A DNA stretch of 64,000 nucleotides from JAGPDB01 sp046331265 (lineage in GTDB: Bacteria > Actinomycetota > Acidimicrobiia > IMCC26256 > JAGPDB01), in contig JAXLRE010000003.1 of NCBI GenBank assembly GCA_046331265.1, positions 62,001 through 126,000 of the forward strand, written 5' to 3'. Every line of letters starts with the position of its first letter. Positions within the stretch are counted from its first letter, which is position 1. Positions 26,401 through 32,962 of the stretch are shown here, in pieces. The notes under the pieces were generated by a model. The model saw nothing but the letters and a program-made list of their open reading frames with translations, was not told where the DNA came from and searched no databases. A program made the position numbers and the translations under genes.

Positions 26401-27273
26401 TATGGTTGTCCTAATGCTGATGAAGTGACAGCTATTCGAATAAAAACGACTTCTTTGACTGCTGGACAATACGGAATTATACGTGTTGATCTTGGAACTT
26501 TCGGTAACGATGGAGAAGAGACCTATACAAATAACTACCAAGCTAGAGCAACTTCTTTAGCATTGCCTGTAACTTCATCAGACGTTCATGCTGTTACACC
26601 GCAATGCTTGAATATCGGTAATTTAGTTTTCAAAGATGTAAACCAAAATGGTAAATATGATTCAGGCGATATTGGTTTTGGTGATGTATTAATTAATCTT
26701 TATTCAGTGGGTGTCGATGGCGATATTGGTGGGGGCGACGACATTTTGTATAAAACCACTACCTCTGACTCAGATGGAAGCTGGTATATAAGTTGTGTAG
26801 CTCCAGACTCTTATTATGTTGAACTCGATCCTTCGAATTTTGATGTTGGAGGACCGTTACACAACTACACTGCTGCACCGGATGGCTCTACTGATCCTAC
26901 AGACAATCAAGATCAAGAAAACGAACAAGATTTAATTAAATCGGGTTCTGCTTTTAGAACAAATATATTCGATGTTGATTATGGAATTTCACCTACAGGT
27001 GAAACAGGAACTACATCAGGATTAGACGCGTTAGAAAATTTAACGATTGATCTAGGACTAATAGTAGATCCTTCTTCAGTTCCAACTACGACTACAACGA
27101 CTACAGTAATTCCTGCACCTGGCGGTTCGAATGTTGCTAACTCAAATCTTGCTAGAACTGGCCAAAACATAGATATATATACGCCTTTGACATTAATTCT
27201 TGCTGGATTAAGCATATGTATTCTTTGCTTAATTACTAGAAGAAAAAGAAAAATGTTGTTGAAAGGCTATTAA
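23464..27273 (+). CDS. Large cell-surface protein with SdrD-B-like domain and LARTG sorting signal
   Basis: Secreted wall protein of 1269 aa. A basic N-terminus and hydrophobic helix (about 14-36) form a signal peptide ending near FGVPP. The long ectodomain (about 40-1045) is Ser/Thr/Asp/Asn-rich and beta-type, with DUF11-like repeats such as FNIEKYITSEEIPLNGTLSF. An SdrD-B/Cna-B-like domain begins at about 1053 with LNIGNLVFKDVNQNGKYDSG. A Thr-rich linker (TTTTTT) leads to LARTG at 1229-1233, a hydrophobic helix and a basic tail (TRRKRKMLLKG), a complete sortase signal. LAxTG is preferred by class E sortases of actinobacteria. The TTG start follows AAAGGG. The ligand is unknown; adhesion or S-layer-like roles are possible. 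Confidence 0.85.
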   Translation: MKSFAENSKKSKAYLNIAVIILTVISSIALFQNVAFGVPPVVQLGAVLTEVSDGTTPFPSIDPNGNNDIVATLDTTSYTFDVNMNTLDAASHTLSNVTIVATLTSSSADINWLLNTLPTACGTKNVSVDGKTLTCVLSGTFATGTTLNISAGWFAQSGVANATNVTAQFSVSATMVADATGADNPTTATSNSNTVQVVSQDSDYEVRKQPGPITILRDGAGLPTDLQVDWGMQVEVKNPNVGQLKGVSTTSLGDLSLDDALASGDPSQLPVNQEGVLVGCSPVATSNPYISNSSSATFGDTNSVQSSGSWNCSQAGGTGTDISVSATSLNWSPDWFTMGKVSNRLHYWAYNSGSTNETYNSPSGENDQAVVATQIVSIKYPYSTVIAFDQTAGDRDVRSNFISWCNDLDNINVVGGNTGVDDSSNNQNCVTFYNATGAGPSKQFTKYGSASPGPETELGLVQGALGQTSTDNYVAPGQKFGQTQQMQASASNIYALSDLVMCDAIDTSTYNLIQNAAPSVPSGGTGSSHDWYSWYETGTADAAFSDITDSDVTVDFSSTGSSWANTSEQRTVNCDDPSLTWVSDPSTHPDGLNNVNLIRVRLGVDLPPGKTINFFQSVQAKTGLDVDTRLYNFSQYKTSTLNSGDWVQAGSNCKPEIDPWNPSSGTYSCKALVDRAFVILPSAIMQKYDVTPNGDTTSTVSLGSTRTFNLKAGMAAIADTDVNGVKVYDVMPPGMDYQSSTITPDGVINDCDATTNFDCISNASARTDIGYTTVFWERGDFNFVHSGADGTPSQDYDLFGLWQITVKISSYIPNSALLQNKAWIDADSGLQPLPDPIPFRSTNTVHSDPTSGPFDDDWVQIATAQSFNIEKYITSEEIPLNGTLSFNLAYGNLTGIAKVMDAIDIFPFVGDGRSPNSVIDGGFTLDNVYQGFSNDGSNQIANIYVTSDDPSTLSSDPNDASNPAVGSGKWACTYSQIGTYGCPNADEVTAIRIKTTSLTAGQYGIIRVDLGTFGNDGEETYTNNYQARATSLALPVTSSDVHAVTPQCLNIGNLVFKDVNQNGKYDSGDIGFGDVLINLYSVGVDGDIGGGDDILYKTTTSDSDGSWYISCVAPDSYYVELDPSNFDVGGPLHNYTAAPDGSTDPTDNQDQENEQDLIKSGSAFRTNIFDVDYGISPTGETGTTSGLDALENLTIDLGLIVDPSSVPTTTTTTTVIPAPGGSNVANSNLARTGQNIDIYTPLTLILAGLSICILCLITRRKRKMLLKGY

Positions 27274-27283
27274 AATCTATTCT

Positions 27284-28165
27284 GTGGATGTTAAAGTCAC
27301 TTCTAAATGGTCTGTTGAAGATTTTATTACGACAATATCTACAAGATCGCAAAACACCGTGGATGCTTACAGTAAAGATGTAGATCAATTCGTCGACTAC
27401 ATGACGCGTTCGCAAGTATCATCTCCTAAACATATCGATAAGAAAGTATTACGTCGATATATAGCATGGTTGTCTACAAACAGATATTCACAAAGTACCA
27501 TTGCACGTAAAGCCTCGTCTGTTCGAAATTATATGAATTTTTTAGCTAAACAAGGTCTAATAGACATATCTTTATCGCATTCTTTGGTTTCCCCAAAAAT
27601 CCCAAAAAAGCTACCTAGAATTCCTGCTTCTCAAGAAATAATAGGAGTTTTAGAAAGATCTAAAGTCAATAATCCATTGGATTTAGCGGTACTAGAGCTT
27701 CTTTACGGCTCGGGGCTTCGTGTAAGTGAGCTTTGTTCAATCGAAATGGCTGACATTAACTTATATAAACACAGCGTTGAAGTGGTAGGAAAAGGCTCTA
27801 AAACCAGGGTTGTACCTCTTAGCGCGCCTAGTATATTAGCCGTTGAAAAATATATGAACATAAGAAAGGACTTGGTAAATTCAAGCACCCCATCGAGACG
27901 TTTATTTATAAAAAAGTCAGGTAAAGCACTTACTTCACGCGATGTAAGGCGGATTTTAGATAAATATCCTCTTGAAGATGGCAGCAAAATGCACCCGCAC
28001 CAGCTAAGACATGCTTATGCGACACATCTTCTAATAGGAGGAGCAGACGTTAGAAGTGTGCAAGAATTATTAGGACATTCAAGTGTTACAACTACACAAC
28101 AATATACCCACATAACCCAGGACCATTTAAAGTCCGTGTACGAAGAGACTCATCCACGTGCCTAA
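27284..28165 (+). CDS. xerC: Tyrosine recombinase XerC/XerD
   Basis: Site-specific recombinase that resolves chromosome dimers at dif. The N-terminal SAM-like domain covers about 10-105. All six catalytic residues are identifiable: R146 (SGLRVSEL), K170 (VGKGSK), H239 and R242 (HQLRHAYATHLL), H265 (LLGHSS) and Y274 (QQYTHI). The 293-aa length fits. The GTG start at 27284 is 10 bases after the surface protein stop. The gene sits before whiG and near dprA-yifB, the usual actinobacterial place for xerC; I cannot distinguish XerC from XerD by sequence alone. The stop overlaps whiG by 8 bases. Confidence 0.93.
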   Translation: MDVKVTSKWSVEDFITTISTRSQNTVDAYSKDVDQFVDYMTRSQVSSPKHIDKKVLRRYIAWLSTNRYSQSTIARKASSVRNYMNFLAKQGLIDISLSHSLVSPKIPKKLPRIPASQEIIGVLERSKVNNPLDLAVLELLYGSGLRVSELCSIEMADINLYKHSVEVVGKGSKTRVVPLSAPSILAVEKYMNIRKDLVNSSTPSRRLFIKKSGKALTSRDVRRILDKYPLEDGSKMHPHQLRHAYATHLLIGGADVRSVQELLGHSSVTTTQQYTHITQDHLKSVYEETHPRA

Positions 28166-28976
28166 AACAGACGAAGACATTGCAAAAACAGTAGCTGCTA
28201 CTAGAAACAGAAAAGTAGTTGCCGATCTTTGGGATGAATACACCAAAGATCCTTCGAGTCATTCTCGTGACAGGCTCATACTGCACTACTCTCCACTAGT
28301 TAAGTTCGTAGCGGGTCGTGTTGCTTCAGGTTTGCCGCAAAGTATTGATCAAAGCGATTTAATGAGTTACGGAATCTTTGGTCTCATTGACGCAATAGAA
28401 AAATTTCAGCCTGAACGTGGTTTTAAATTTGAGACTTATGCAATTAGTCGTATTAAAGGTGCAATAATTGATGAGTTGCGTTCAATTGACTGGGTTCCAC
28501 GCTCATTACGTGCAAAAGCTAGAAGTTTAGAACGAGCATATTCACATTTAGAAAATGAATTAAAAAGAACTCCTGAAGACAAAGAAGTCGCAAAAGAACT
28601 TGGTGTAAGCGAAGACGAACTTAACACAATGATGACACAAATTAGTTTCGTAGGTCTTGTTGCTTTAGACGAAATGATTGATGTCGGAGGAGACAAATCT
28701 TCTGGTACAACTGTTAAAGACACCTTAGCGGCAGACGCTCAACACGATCCTGTTGCCAACTTTGAAGTCGATGAAATGAAGCAAATGCTTGCTGATTCGA
28801 TTAATCGCATGCCTGATCGTGAACGTTTGGTGCTCACTCTTTATTATTATGAAGGTTTAACTTTGGCTGAAATTGGTGATGTTTTAGGTGTTACAGAATC
28901 TCGAGTTTGTCAAATACATACTAAAGCAATCTTGCAGTTAAGAGGTAGACTTCAGGAGCCTCCACGTATTGACTAA
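28158..28976 (+). CDS. whiG: RNA polymerase sigma factor, WhiG/FliA (sigma-28) family
   Basis: Alternative sigma factor of 272 aa. Region 2 contains DQSDLMSYGIFGLIDAIEKF and KFETYAISRIKGAIIDELRS, followed by the WVPRSLR motif diagnostic of the sigma-28 group. Region 3 (AKELGVSEDELN) and region 4 (EIGDVLGVTESRVCQIHTKA) are both intact. The GTG start at 28158 lies inside the end of xerC. WhiG controls sporulation genes in Streptomyces and FliA controls flagella elsewhere; neither is visible here, so the regulon is unknown. Likely targets are envelope genes, but that is inference. No anti-sigma gene is adjacent. Confidence 0.92.
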   Translation: MPKTDEDIAKTVAATRNRKVVADLWDEYTKDPSSHSRDRLILHYSPLVKFVAGRVASGLPQSIDQSDLMSYGIFGLIDAIEKFQPERGFKFETYAISRIKGAIIDELRSIDWVPRSLRAKARSLERAYSHLENELKRTPEDKEVAKELGVSEDELNTMMTQISFVGLVALDEMIDVGGDKSSGTTVKDTLAADAQHDPVANFEVDEMKQMLADSINRMPDRERLVLTLYYYEGLTLAEIGDVLGVTESRVCQIHTKAILQLRGRLQEPPRID

Positions 28977-28981
28977 GATCT

Positions 28982-29004
28982 ATTAATCCTTTTGAAAGGT
29001 TAAT
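28982..29004 (+). promoter_or_regulatory. Hairpin sequestering the ribosome binding site of the protease gene
   Basis: ATTAATCCTTT-TG-AAAGGTTAAT pairs over 10 bp with a single bulged T. The 3' arm contains AAAGG, the ribosome binding site, and ends immediately before the ATG at 29005. The stem is AT-rich and no U tract follows. A temperature- or translation-sensitive switch is plausible, since the gene encodes an HtrA-like protease; it could also be a weak whiG terminator. Confidence 0.45.
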
Positions 29005-30459
29005 ATGAAATCTTTGGTTAATACAAAAAAAGTTTTATTTGTTTTTTTATTGTTGTCAGTTATAGGTTTTAGTACGACTAGCTGTTCATCTAACGCTAAT
29101 AAAGCTAAACCAAAAGTTGAACTTTCATCTAGAGATGTTTCTAAAAAAGTTGGAGCAGATGTTGCTTTTATATCAAATGATTATGTTTCAGGAAGCGGAA
29201 TAGTATTAAAAGACGGATATATTTTAACTAACCAACATGTGATCGATGGATTTGCCTCAATGAATGTTTCATTAGAAAGCGGCAAAGAATTTAATGATGT
29301 AAAAGTTTATGCCCAGTATCCTGAATTAGATCTTGCTCTACTCGGACCAATCAGCCATAAAGGTTCTTTAGATTTTTCTAATACTGAAGATATGCAAAAA
29401 GGCGATGAAATATATTTTGTGGGTTATCCTGATGAAACTGACGACAAGCCAGTTACCACAATCACGAAAGGAATCGTCTCACGAATAAGAAGTTCGAAAA
29501 AACCTTTCACTAAATACTTGCAAACAGATTCGGCAATTGCAGGTGGTCAAAGTGGTGGAGCAATGGTTAATAAATATGGTGAAGTCATAGGTATATCTGA
29601 ATTAGGTGATGAATCGTTTGGGTATGCATTAGCGAATGAAAATATACAAGAGGGTCTAAGGATTATGAGATCCAAAAGAAGTTTACCTTCAGCTACGTAT
29701 CCTTTAACTCTCAAAGAAGCCTCGAAAGGTAAACAAGAAAATGCTATTTCGTTAATAAATCGTTATGATTCAGTTAAGTTTGTCGGGTATACAAAAAATA
29801 AAACTACTTTGAAGTTATCCTCATCAGATAAAAAACCTATTGCATTATCTGTAAGCGATTTAAATGCTGAGATTTCTAAATCTTCAACTCTTTATGATTC
29901 TGTATCAAATTCATTTTCTGACATAGACATAAATGATCCAACATTTGAAAATGTACCTGAAGACCCAGAATATACAGTAAAGCAAGATTCTAGTGGAGCG
30001 TACAATATCGAATTACCTGAAGATACTTCGTTTTATGTAGAAATACTCTCAGATTCATTTGATAACAATAATTATTCAACTAATTTGATATCTTCATTGC
30101 CTTTAACAAAAGTTGTTACAGAAAATGTATTAACTCAACTAAAGGTTGGTAAGACAAAGTATGGTGTTTTAGAAAGTCTTGAAGCTGGAAGAATGTATTC
30201 AATCGATTTAGAGAAAGATACAACATATAAATTTAGTGTTACTTCGCGTATTGGTGATGCTTCTTTTGTTTTAGTTAAAGACGGCGGTAAAGCAAAAGAA
30301 GATTGGTTTATTGATGATGCTGAAAAAAATGGCGGAATTTTAGGTACTGATGCAATTAAAGAAATAGATATTAATGAAAGTGGAAAGTATTTAGTCCTTG
30401 TTCCTCCTAGCTATGATTCTGCTTTGCAATATAGTGTAAATGTCAGCAAGGTCAAATAA
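29005..30459 (+). CDS. Lipoprotein trypsin-like (HtrA-type) serine protease
   Basis: Extracytoplasmic serine protease of 484 aa. The N-terminal signal ends at lipobox STTSC (Cys27), so it should be lipid-anchored. The trypsin fold is complete: GSGIVLKDGYILTNQHVIDG gives H78, ELDLALLG gives D109, and AIAGGQSGGAMVN gives S183 (usually GNSGG). The second half (about 230-484) is a Ser/Lys-rich beta-type region with no PDZ domain visible, ending in a fold resembling pre-peptidase C-terminal domains (GKYLVLVPPS near 470). It sits between whiG and the J-pseudokinase cassette. Whether it belongs with that cassette is unclear; a 183-base gap with its own palindrome argues not. Confidence 0.85.
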   Translation: MKSLVNTKKVLFVFLLLSVIGFSTTSCSSNANKAKPKVELSSRDVSKKVGADVAFISNDYVSGSGIVLKDGYILTNQHVIDGFASMNVSLESGKEFNDVKVYAQYPELDLALLGPISHKGSLDFSNTEDMQKGDEIYFVGYPDETDDKPVTTITKGIVSRIRSSKKPFTKYLQTDSAIAGGQSGGAMVNKYGEVIGISELGDESFGYALANENIQEGLRIMRSKRSLPSATYPLTLKEASKGKQENAISLINRYDSVKFVGYTKNKTTLKLSSSDKKPIALSVSDLNAEISKSSTLYDSVSNSFSDIDINDPTFENVPEDPEYTVKQDSSGAYNIELPEDTSFYVEILSDSFDNNNYSTNLISSLPLTKVVTENVLTQLKVGKTKYGVLESLEAGRMYSIDLEKDTTYKFSVTSRIGDASFVLVKDGGKAKEDWFIDDAEKNGGILGTDAIKEIDINESGKYLVLVPPSYDSALQYSVNVSKVK

Positions 30460-30586
30460 ATTGCAATTTCATATTGCGAATTGAATCATTCGAAGCCACA
30501 TCAAGTGAGGGTGACCTTTACTAAAAGTTTGTGTCATGTTACCCTGTGCCCAATAGCTAGTTACTAAAAAGTAATAGCGAAAAACC

Positions 30587-30611
30587 CAACAAAATAAGCC
30601 TTATTTTGTTG
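30587..30611 (+). promoter_or_regulatory. Perfect 12-bp palindrome ahead of the J-pseudokinase operon
   Basis: CAACAAAATAAG-C-CTTATTTTGTTG is a perfect 12-bp inverted repeat with a 1-base centre, 31 bases before the ATG at 30643. A one-base loop is poor for RNA folding but ideal for a dimeric repressor, so an operator is the favoured reading. A terminator of the upstream protease is the alternative. GGGGGG at 30626-30631 provides a strong ribosome binding site. Confidence 0.55.
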
Positions 30612-30642
30612 TGCCGAAAAATGCTGGGGGGCGAAATTATCA

Positions 30643-31794
30643 ATGAGTGATGGGGGACTGAGCCTAGAAGCTACCGTAAAAATGGTAGATGAGGCGACCT
30701 CATACATTGATTTATTTGGTACATGCGAAGGCGATAAAAAAACGCAAGAAGCACATCTTAAAAAGCAGTATCAGAAAATTGCAAAAATCTTACATCCTGA
30801 TATGTATTCAGATCCTGGGTATAAGACAATTGCAGAAAATGCATTTTCAAAAATGCAAGACTTCCATGCACAAGCTAAAGAAGCAATTAAAGATGGTACA
30901 TATGGTGAAGTTAAAGATTTAGCTACGATCACAACAAAAAAATATACCCACTCAATAAAAAGAAAAATTGGAGTAGGCGATCTAAGTGATATATATTTTG
31001 CTCAATCTCTAGTTGGATCAAATTCTATTCCAACAATTGTAAAAATAGCATCTAACCCAATTGATAATGATTTAATTGAAGCAGAAACAAGAGCTCTAGA
31101 GATCCTCGGCAATTCGAAGAAAAATGAAAAATTTAAGCCATTCGTATCGACATTAGTTGATAGCTTTATCTACGCAGGAACAGCAAGTGAAAACAGAAGT
31201 GCAAATGTCATAGCTATACCAGAAAAAGGGTTTCTAACATTAGAAGAATTAAAAGAAGCGCATTTTAAAAATGGATTAGATCCCTTACACGCTGCTTGGA
31301 TATGGCGAAGACTGCTTGCAGCCATTGGTTTTGCTCATCAAAATGGTGTCATACATGGTGCAGTGTTGCCTTCAAATATTTTAATTCATCCAGAAAAACA
31401 TGGTGTAGTACTTATAGATTGGTGCTATTCTCAAATAGAAAATGCTGATGGAACTTTTAATCCCATTAATGCAATTGTTGATAGTAAAAAAGATTGGTAC
31501 CCAGACGAAGTTCTATCTAAAGGTTCTCCAAGTGCAGCAACAGATATTTCAATCGCAGCAAGATCAATGATATTTGTACTTGGTGGAGATCCGATTACTG
31601 GAGAAATGCCAAATTCTGTTCCGCTTCCTATGCAACGTCACTTTAAAGGATGCATTTCGAAATCACAACTTTCTCGACCAGACGATGCATTTTTACTTTT
31701 AAACGAATTCGATCAATTGCTCGAATATATCGGTAAACCGTTCCACCCACGTGTTTTCCGACCCCTCAATATCACAAATTCATTTGTGAGATAA
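30643..31794 (+). CDS. J-domain protein fused to a protein-kinase-like domain (pseudokinase)
   Basis: Fusion protein of 383 aa. The N-terminus (about 17-85) is a J-domain: a helix, then the HPD tripeptide at 51-53 that stimulates Hsp70 ATPase, then a further helix. From about 100 to 315 there is a protein-kinase-like fold: a degenerate glycine loop (IGVGDLSDIYFAQ), a candidate VAIK lysine K134 (TIVKIA), a candidate alpha-C glutamate E147, and VIHGAVLPSNILIHP. Its HxDxxxxN element keeps H238 and N245 but has Ala240 in place of the catalytic Asp. The metal-binding Asp appears as D259 (LIDWCYS). Phosphotransfer by the usual mechanism is therefore doubtful. No membrane segment. It starts a three-gene run with a VWA and a PurA-like gene. 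Confidence 0.8.
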   Translation: MSDGGLSLEATVKMVDEATSYIDLFGTCEGDKKTQEAHLKKQYQKIAKILHPDMYSDPGYKTIAENAFSKMQDFHAQAKEAIKDGTYGEVKDLATITTKKYTHSIKRKIGVGDLSDIYFAQSLVGSNSIPTIVKIASNPIDNDLIEAETRALEILGNSKKNEKFKPFVSTLVDSFIYAGTASENRSANVIAIPEKGFLTLEELKEAHFKNGLDPLHAAWIWRRLLAAIGFAHQNGVIHGAVLPSNILIHPEKHGVVLIDWCYSQIENADGTFNPINAIVDSKKDWYPDEVLSKGSPSAATDISIAARSMIFVLGGDPITGEMPNSVPLPMQRHFKGCISKSQLSRPDDAFLLLNEFDQLLEYIGKPFHPRVFRPLNITNSFVR

Positions 31795-31807
31795 ATAAAC
31801 AAAGGGG

Positions 31808-31826
31808 ACGACTGCGTAGCAGTCGT
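31808..31826 (+). promoter_or_regulatory. Intercistronic GC-rich hairpin between J-pseudokinase and VWA genes
   Basis: ACGACTGC-GTA-GCAGTCGT is a perfect 8-bp stem with a 3-base loop. No U tract follows. Instead AAAGGAGAAACA and the VWA ATG at 31845 come directly after, so it more likely acts in mRNA processing or stability than in full termination. Confidence 0.6.
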
Positions 31827-31844
31827 GTATTTAAAGGAGAAACA

Positions 31845-32897
31845 ATGGGTGGCGGTAGCTGGAATATCGGTACGTATGACACGAGCGTTAGTGCAAAAAA
31901 GGCAGCAAATGCTCCAACTTTTGGACATGATTATGACGTCAGAACGGGGGCTTCTAATTCGGTTCACGAATTATTAGATCCAAAAGTTTTGGCGGGACCA
32001 ACAAGTCCGCATGCAGGGAAGGTGATGAGGGAAGTGATGATTACAGATGAACATCCGAATCCTACACCTATCGGAATTGTCCTTGACGTAACTGGGTCAA
32101 ACTATGATGCAGCTGTAAAGACACACGGTGCTTTGCCTAAGTTGTTTTCACTTTTGCAAGTTAAAGGATATGTTGATGACCCTCAAATAAATGTCTCTGC
32201 AACAGGGGACGCTAACTCGGATAGATTTCCTGTTCAGTTTGGACAGTTTGAAAGTGACAACAGAATAGATGCACAACTAGAAGCAATGATTCTAGAAGGT
32301 GCTGGAGGCGGACAAGATCATGAGACATATGAGCTCCTGGCATACCTGCATGCTTTCCATACTTATCTTGAACCAGCACAGAAGCAAGGACGTAAAGGCT
32401 ATTTATTTTTTATAGGTGACGAAAAACCTTACGACAAAGTCAAACGGTCTCAAGTTGAAGACTTAATTGGAGTAAAACTTGAAAAGGATATTTCTACAGA
32501 AGATATCTTCAAGAAACTAAAAGAACAATACAACGTATTTTTCTTATTTCAAGAACAGGGAAGTTATCTGCCCGATGAGATCCTTCCATCATGGAGAAAA
32601 CTTTTAGGAGAACGTGCAATTTCACTTTCTGATCCAGATGCGGTCTGTGATGTTATCGCAGGTTTAGTCGGAGTATTAGAAAAGAAAGTGACTATTGATG
32701 ATGTCGATAAAGACTTAAAAGAATTAGGTTCATCTTCAAGTGCGAGAAAAGCAGTTTCGACAGCACTAGAAGTTGTGGATCACTCTACTTCCGTGGAGCC
32801 AAACCGACCAAGCAAGGGTGGCATGGTCGCGAAAACGAGCGGGTCGCTCCCAGATCTCGGTGTTGATTTATCAAGACCTCGATCAGCTCGTTTGTAG
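31845..32897 (+). CDS. VWA-domain protein
   Basis: This 350-aa protein has a von Willebrand factor A fold. IGIVLDVTGSNYDA presents the metal-ion-dependent adhesion site as DVTGS (D81-S85, a DxSxS variant). GAGGGQDHETYELL and the later YLFFIGDEKPYDKV supply further VWA-type motifs. The N-terminal about 75 residues (GGGSWNIGTYDTS and HDYDV) resemble the opening of VWA proteins I associate, from memory, with actinobacteria and phages. No signal peptide is present, so it is intracellular. The tail is Ser/Pro/Arg-rich. A strong ribosome binding site (AAAGGAG) precedes the ATG. VWA plus kinase-like pairs occur in TerY-type systems; here the partners are a J-pseudokinase and a PurA-like protein. Confidence 0.82.
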   Translation: MGGGSWNIGTYDTSVSAKKAANAPTFGHDYDVRTGASNSVHELLDPKVLAGPTSPHAGKVMREVMITDEHPNPTPIGIVLDVTGSNYDAAVKTHGALPKLFSLLQVKGYVDDPQINVSATGDANSDRFPVQFGQFESDNRIDAQLEAMILEGAGGGQDHETYELLAYLHAFHTYLEPAQKQGRKGYLFFIGDEKPYDKVKRSQVEDLIGVKLEKDISTEDIFKKLKEQYNVFFLFQEQGSYLPDEILPSWRKLLGERAISLSDPDAVCDVIAGLVGVLEKKVTIDDVDKDLKELGSSSSARKAVSTALEVVDHSTSVEPNRPSKGGMVAKTSGSLPDLGVDLSRPRSARL

Positions 32898-32912
32898 GTA
32901 AAGCGGATACGT

Positions 32913-32945
32913 GTCTGTGTGTTTTCGAGGGGAAAACGCACAGAC
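32913..32945 (+). promoter_or_regulatory. Long intercistronic hairpin between VWA and PurA-like genes
   Basis: GTCTGTGTGTTTTC pairs with GAAAACGCACAGAC over 14 bp (one U-G pair) around the 5-base loop GAGGG; flanking TACG and CGTA add four more pairs across a small internal bulge. AAGGGAGG and the ATG at 32963 follow. It is the strongest hairpin in the cassette. Confidence 0.65.
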
Positions 32946-32962
32946 ATCGTAAGGGAGGCTCA

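Noticed and set aside
27284..28165. Phage or integron integrase
   Set aside because: The recombinase has standard XerC/D length and motifs, sits in the usual chromosomal xerC position next to whiG, and no phage genes or att-type repeats are nearby.
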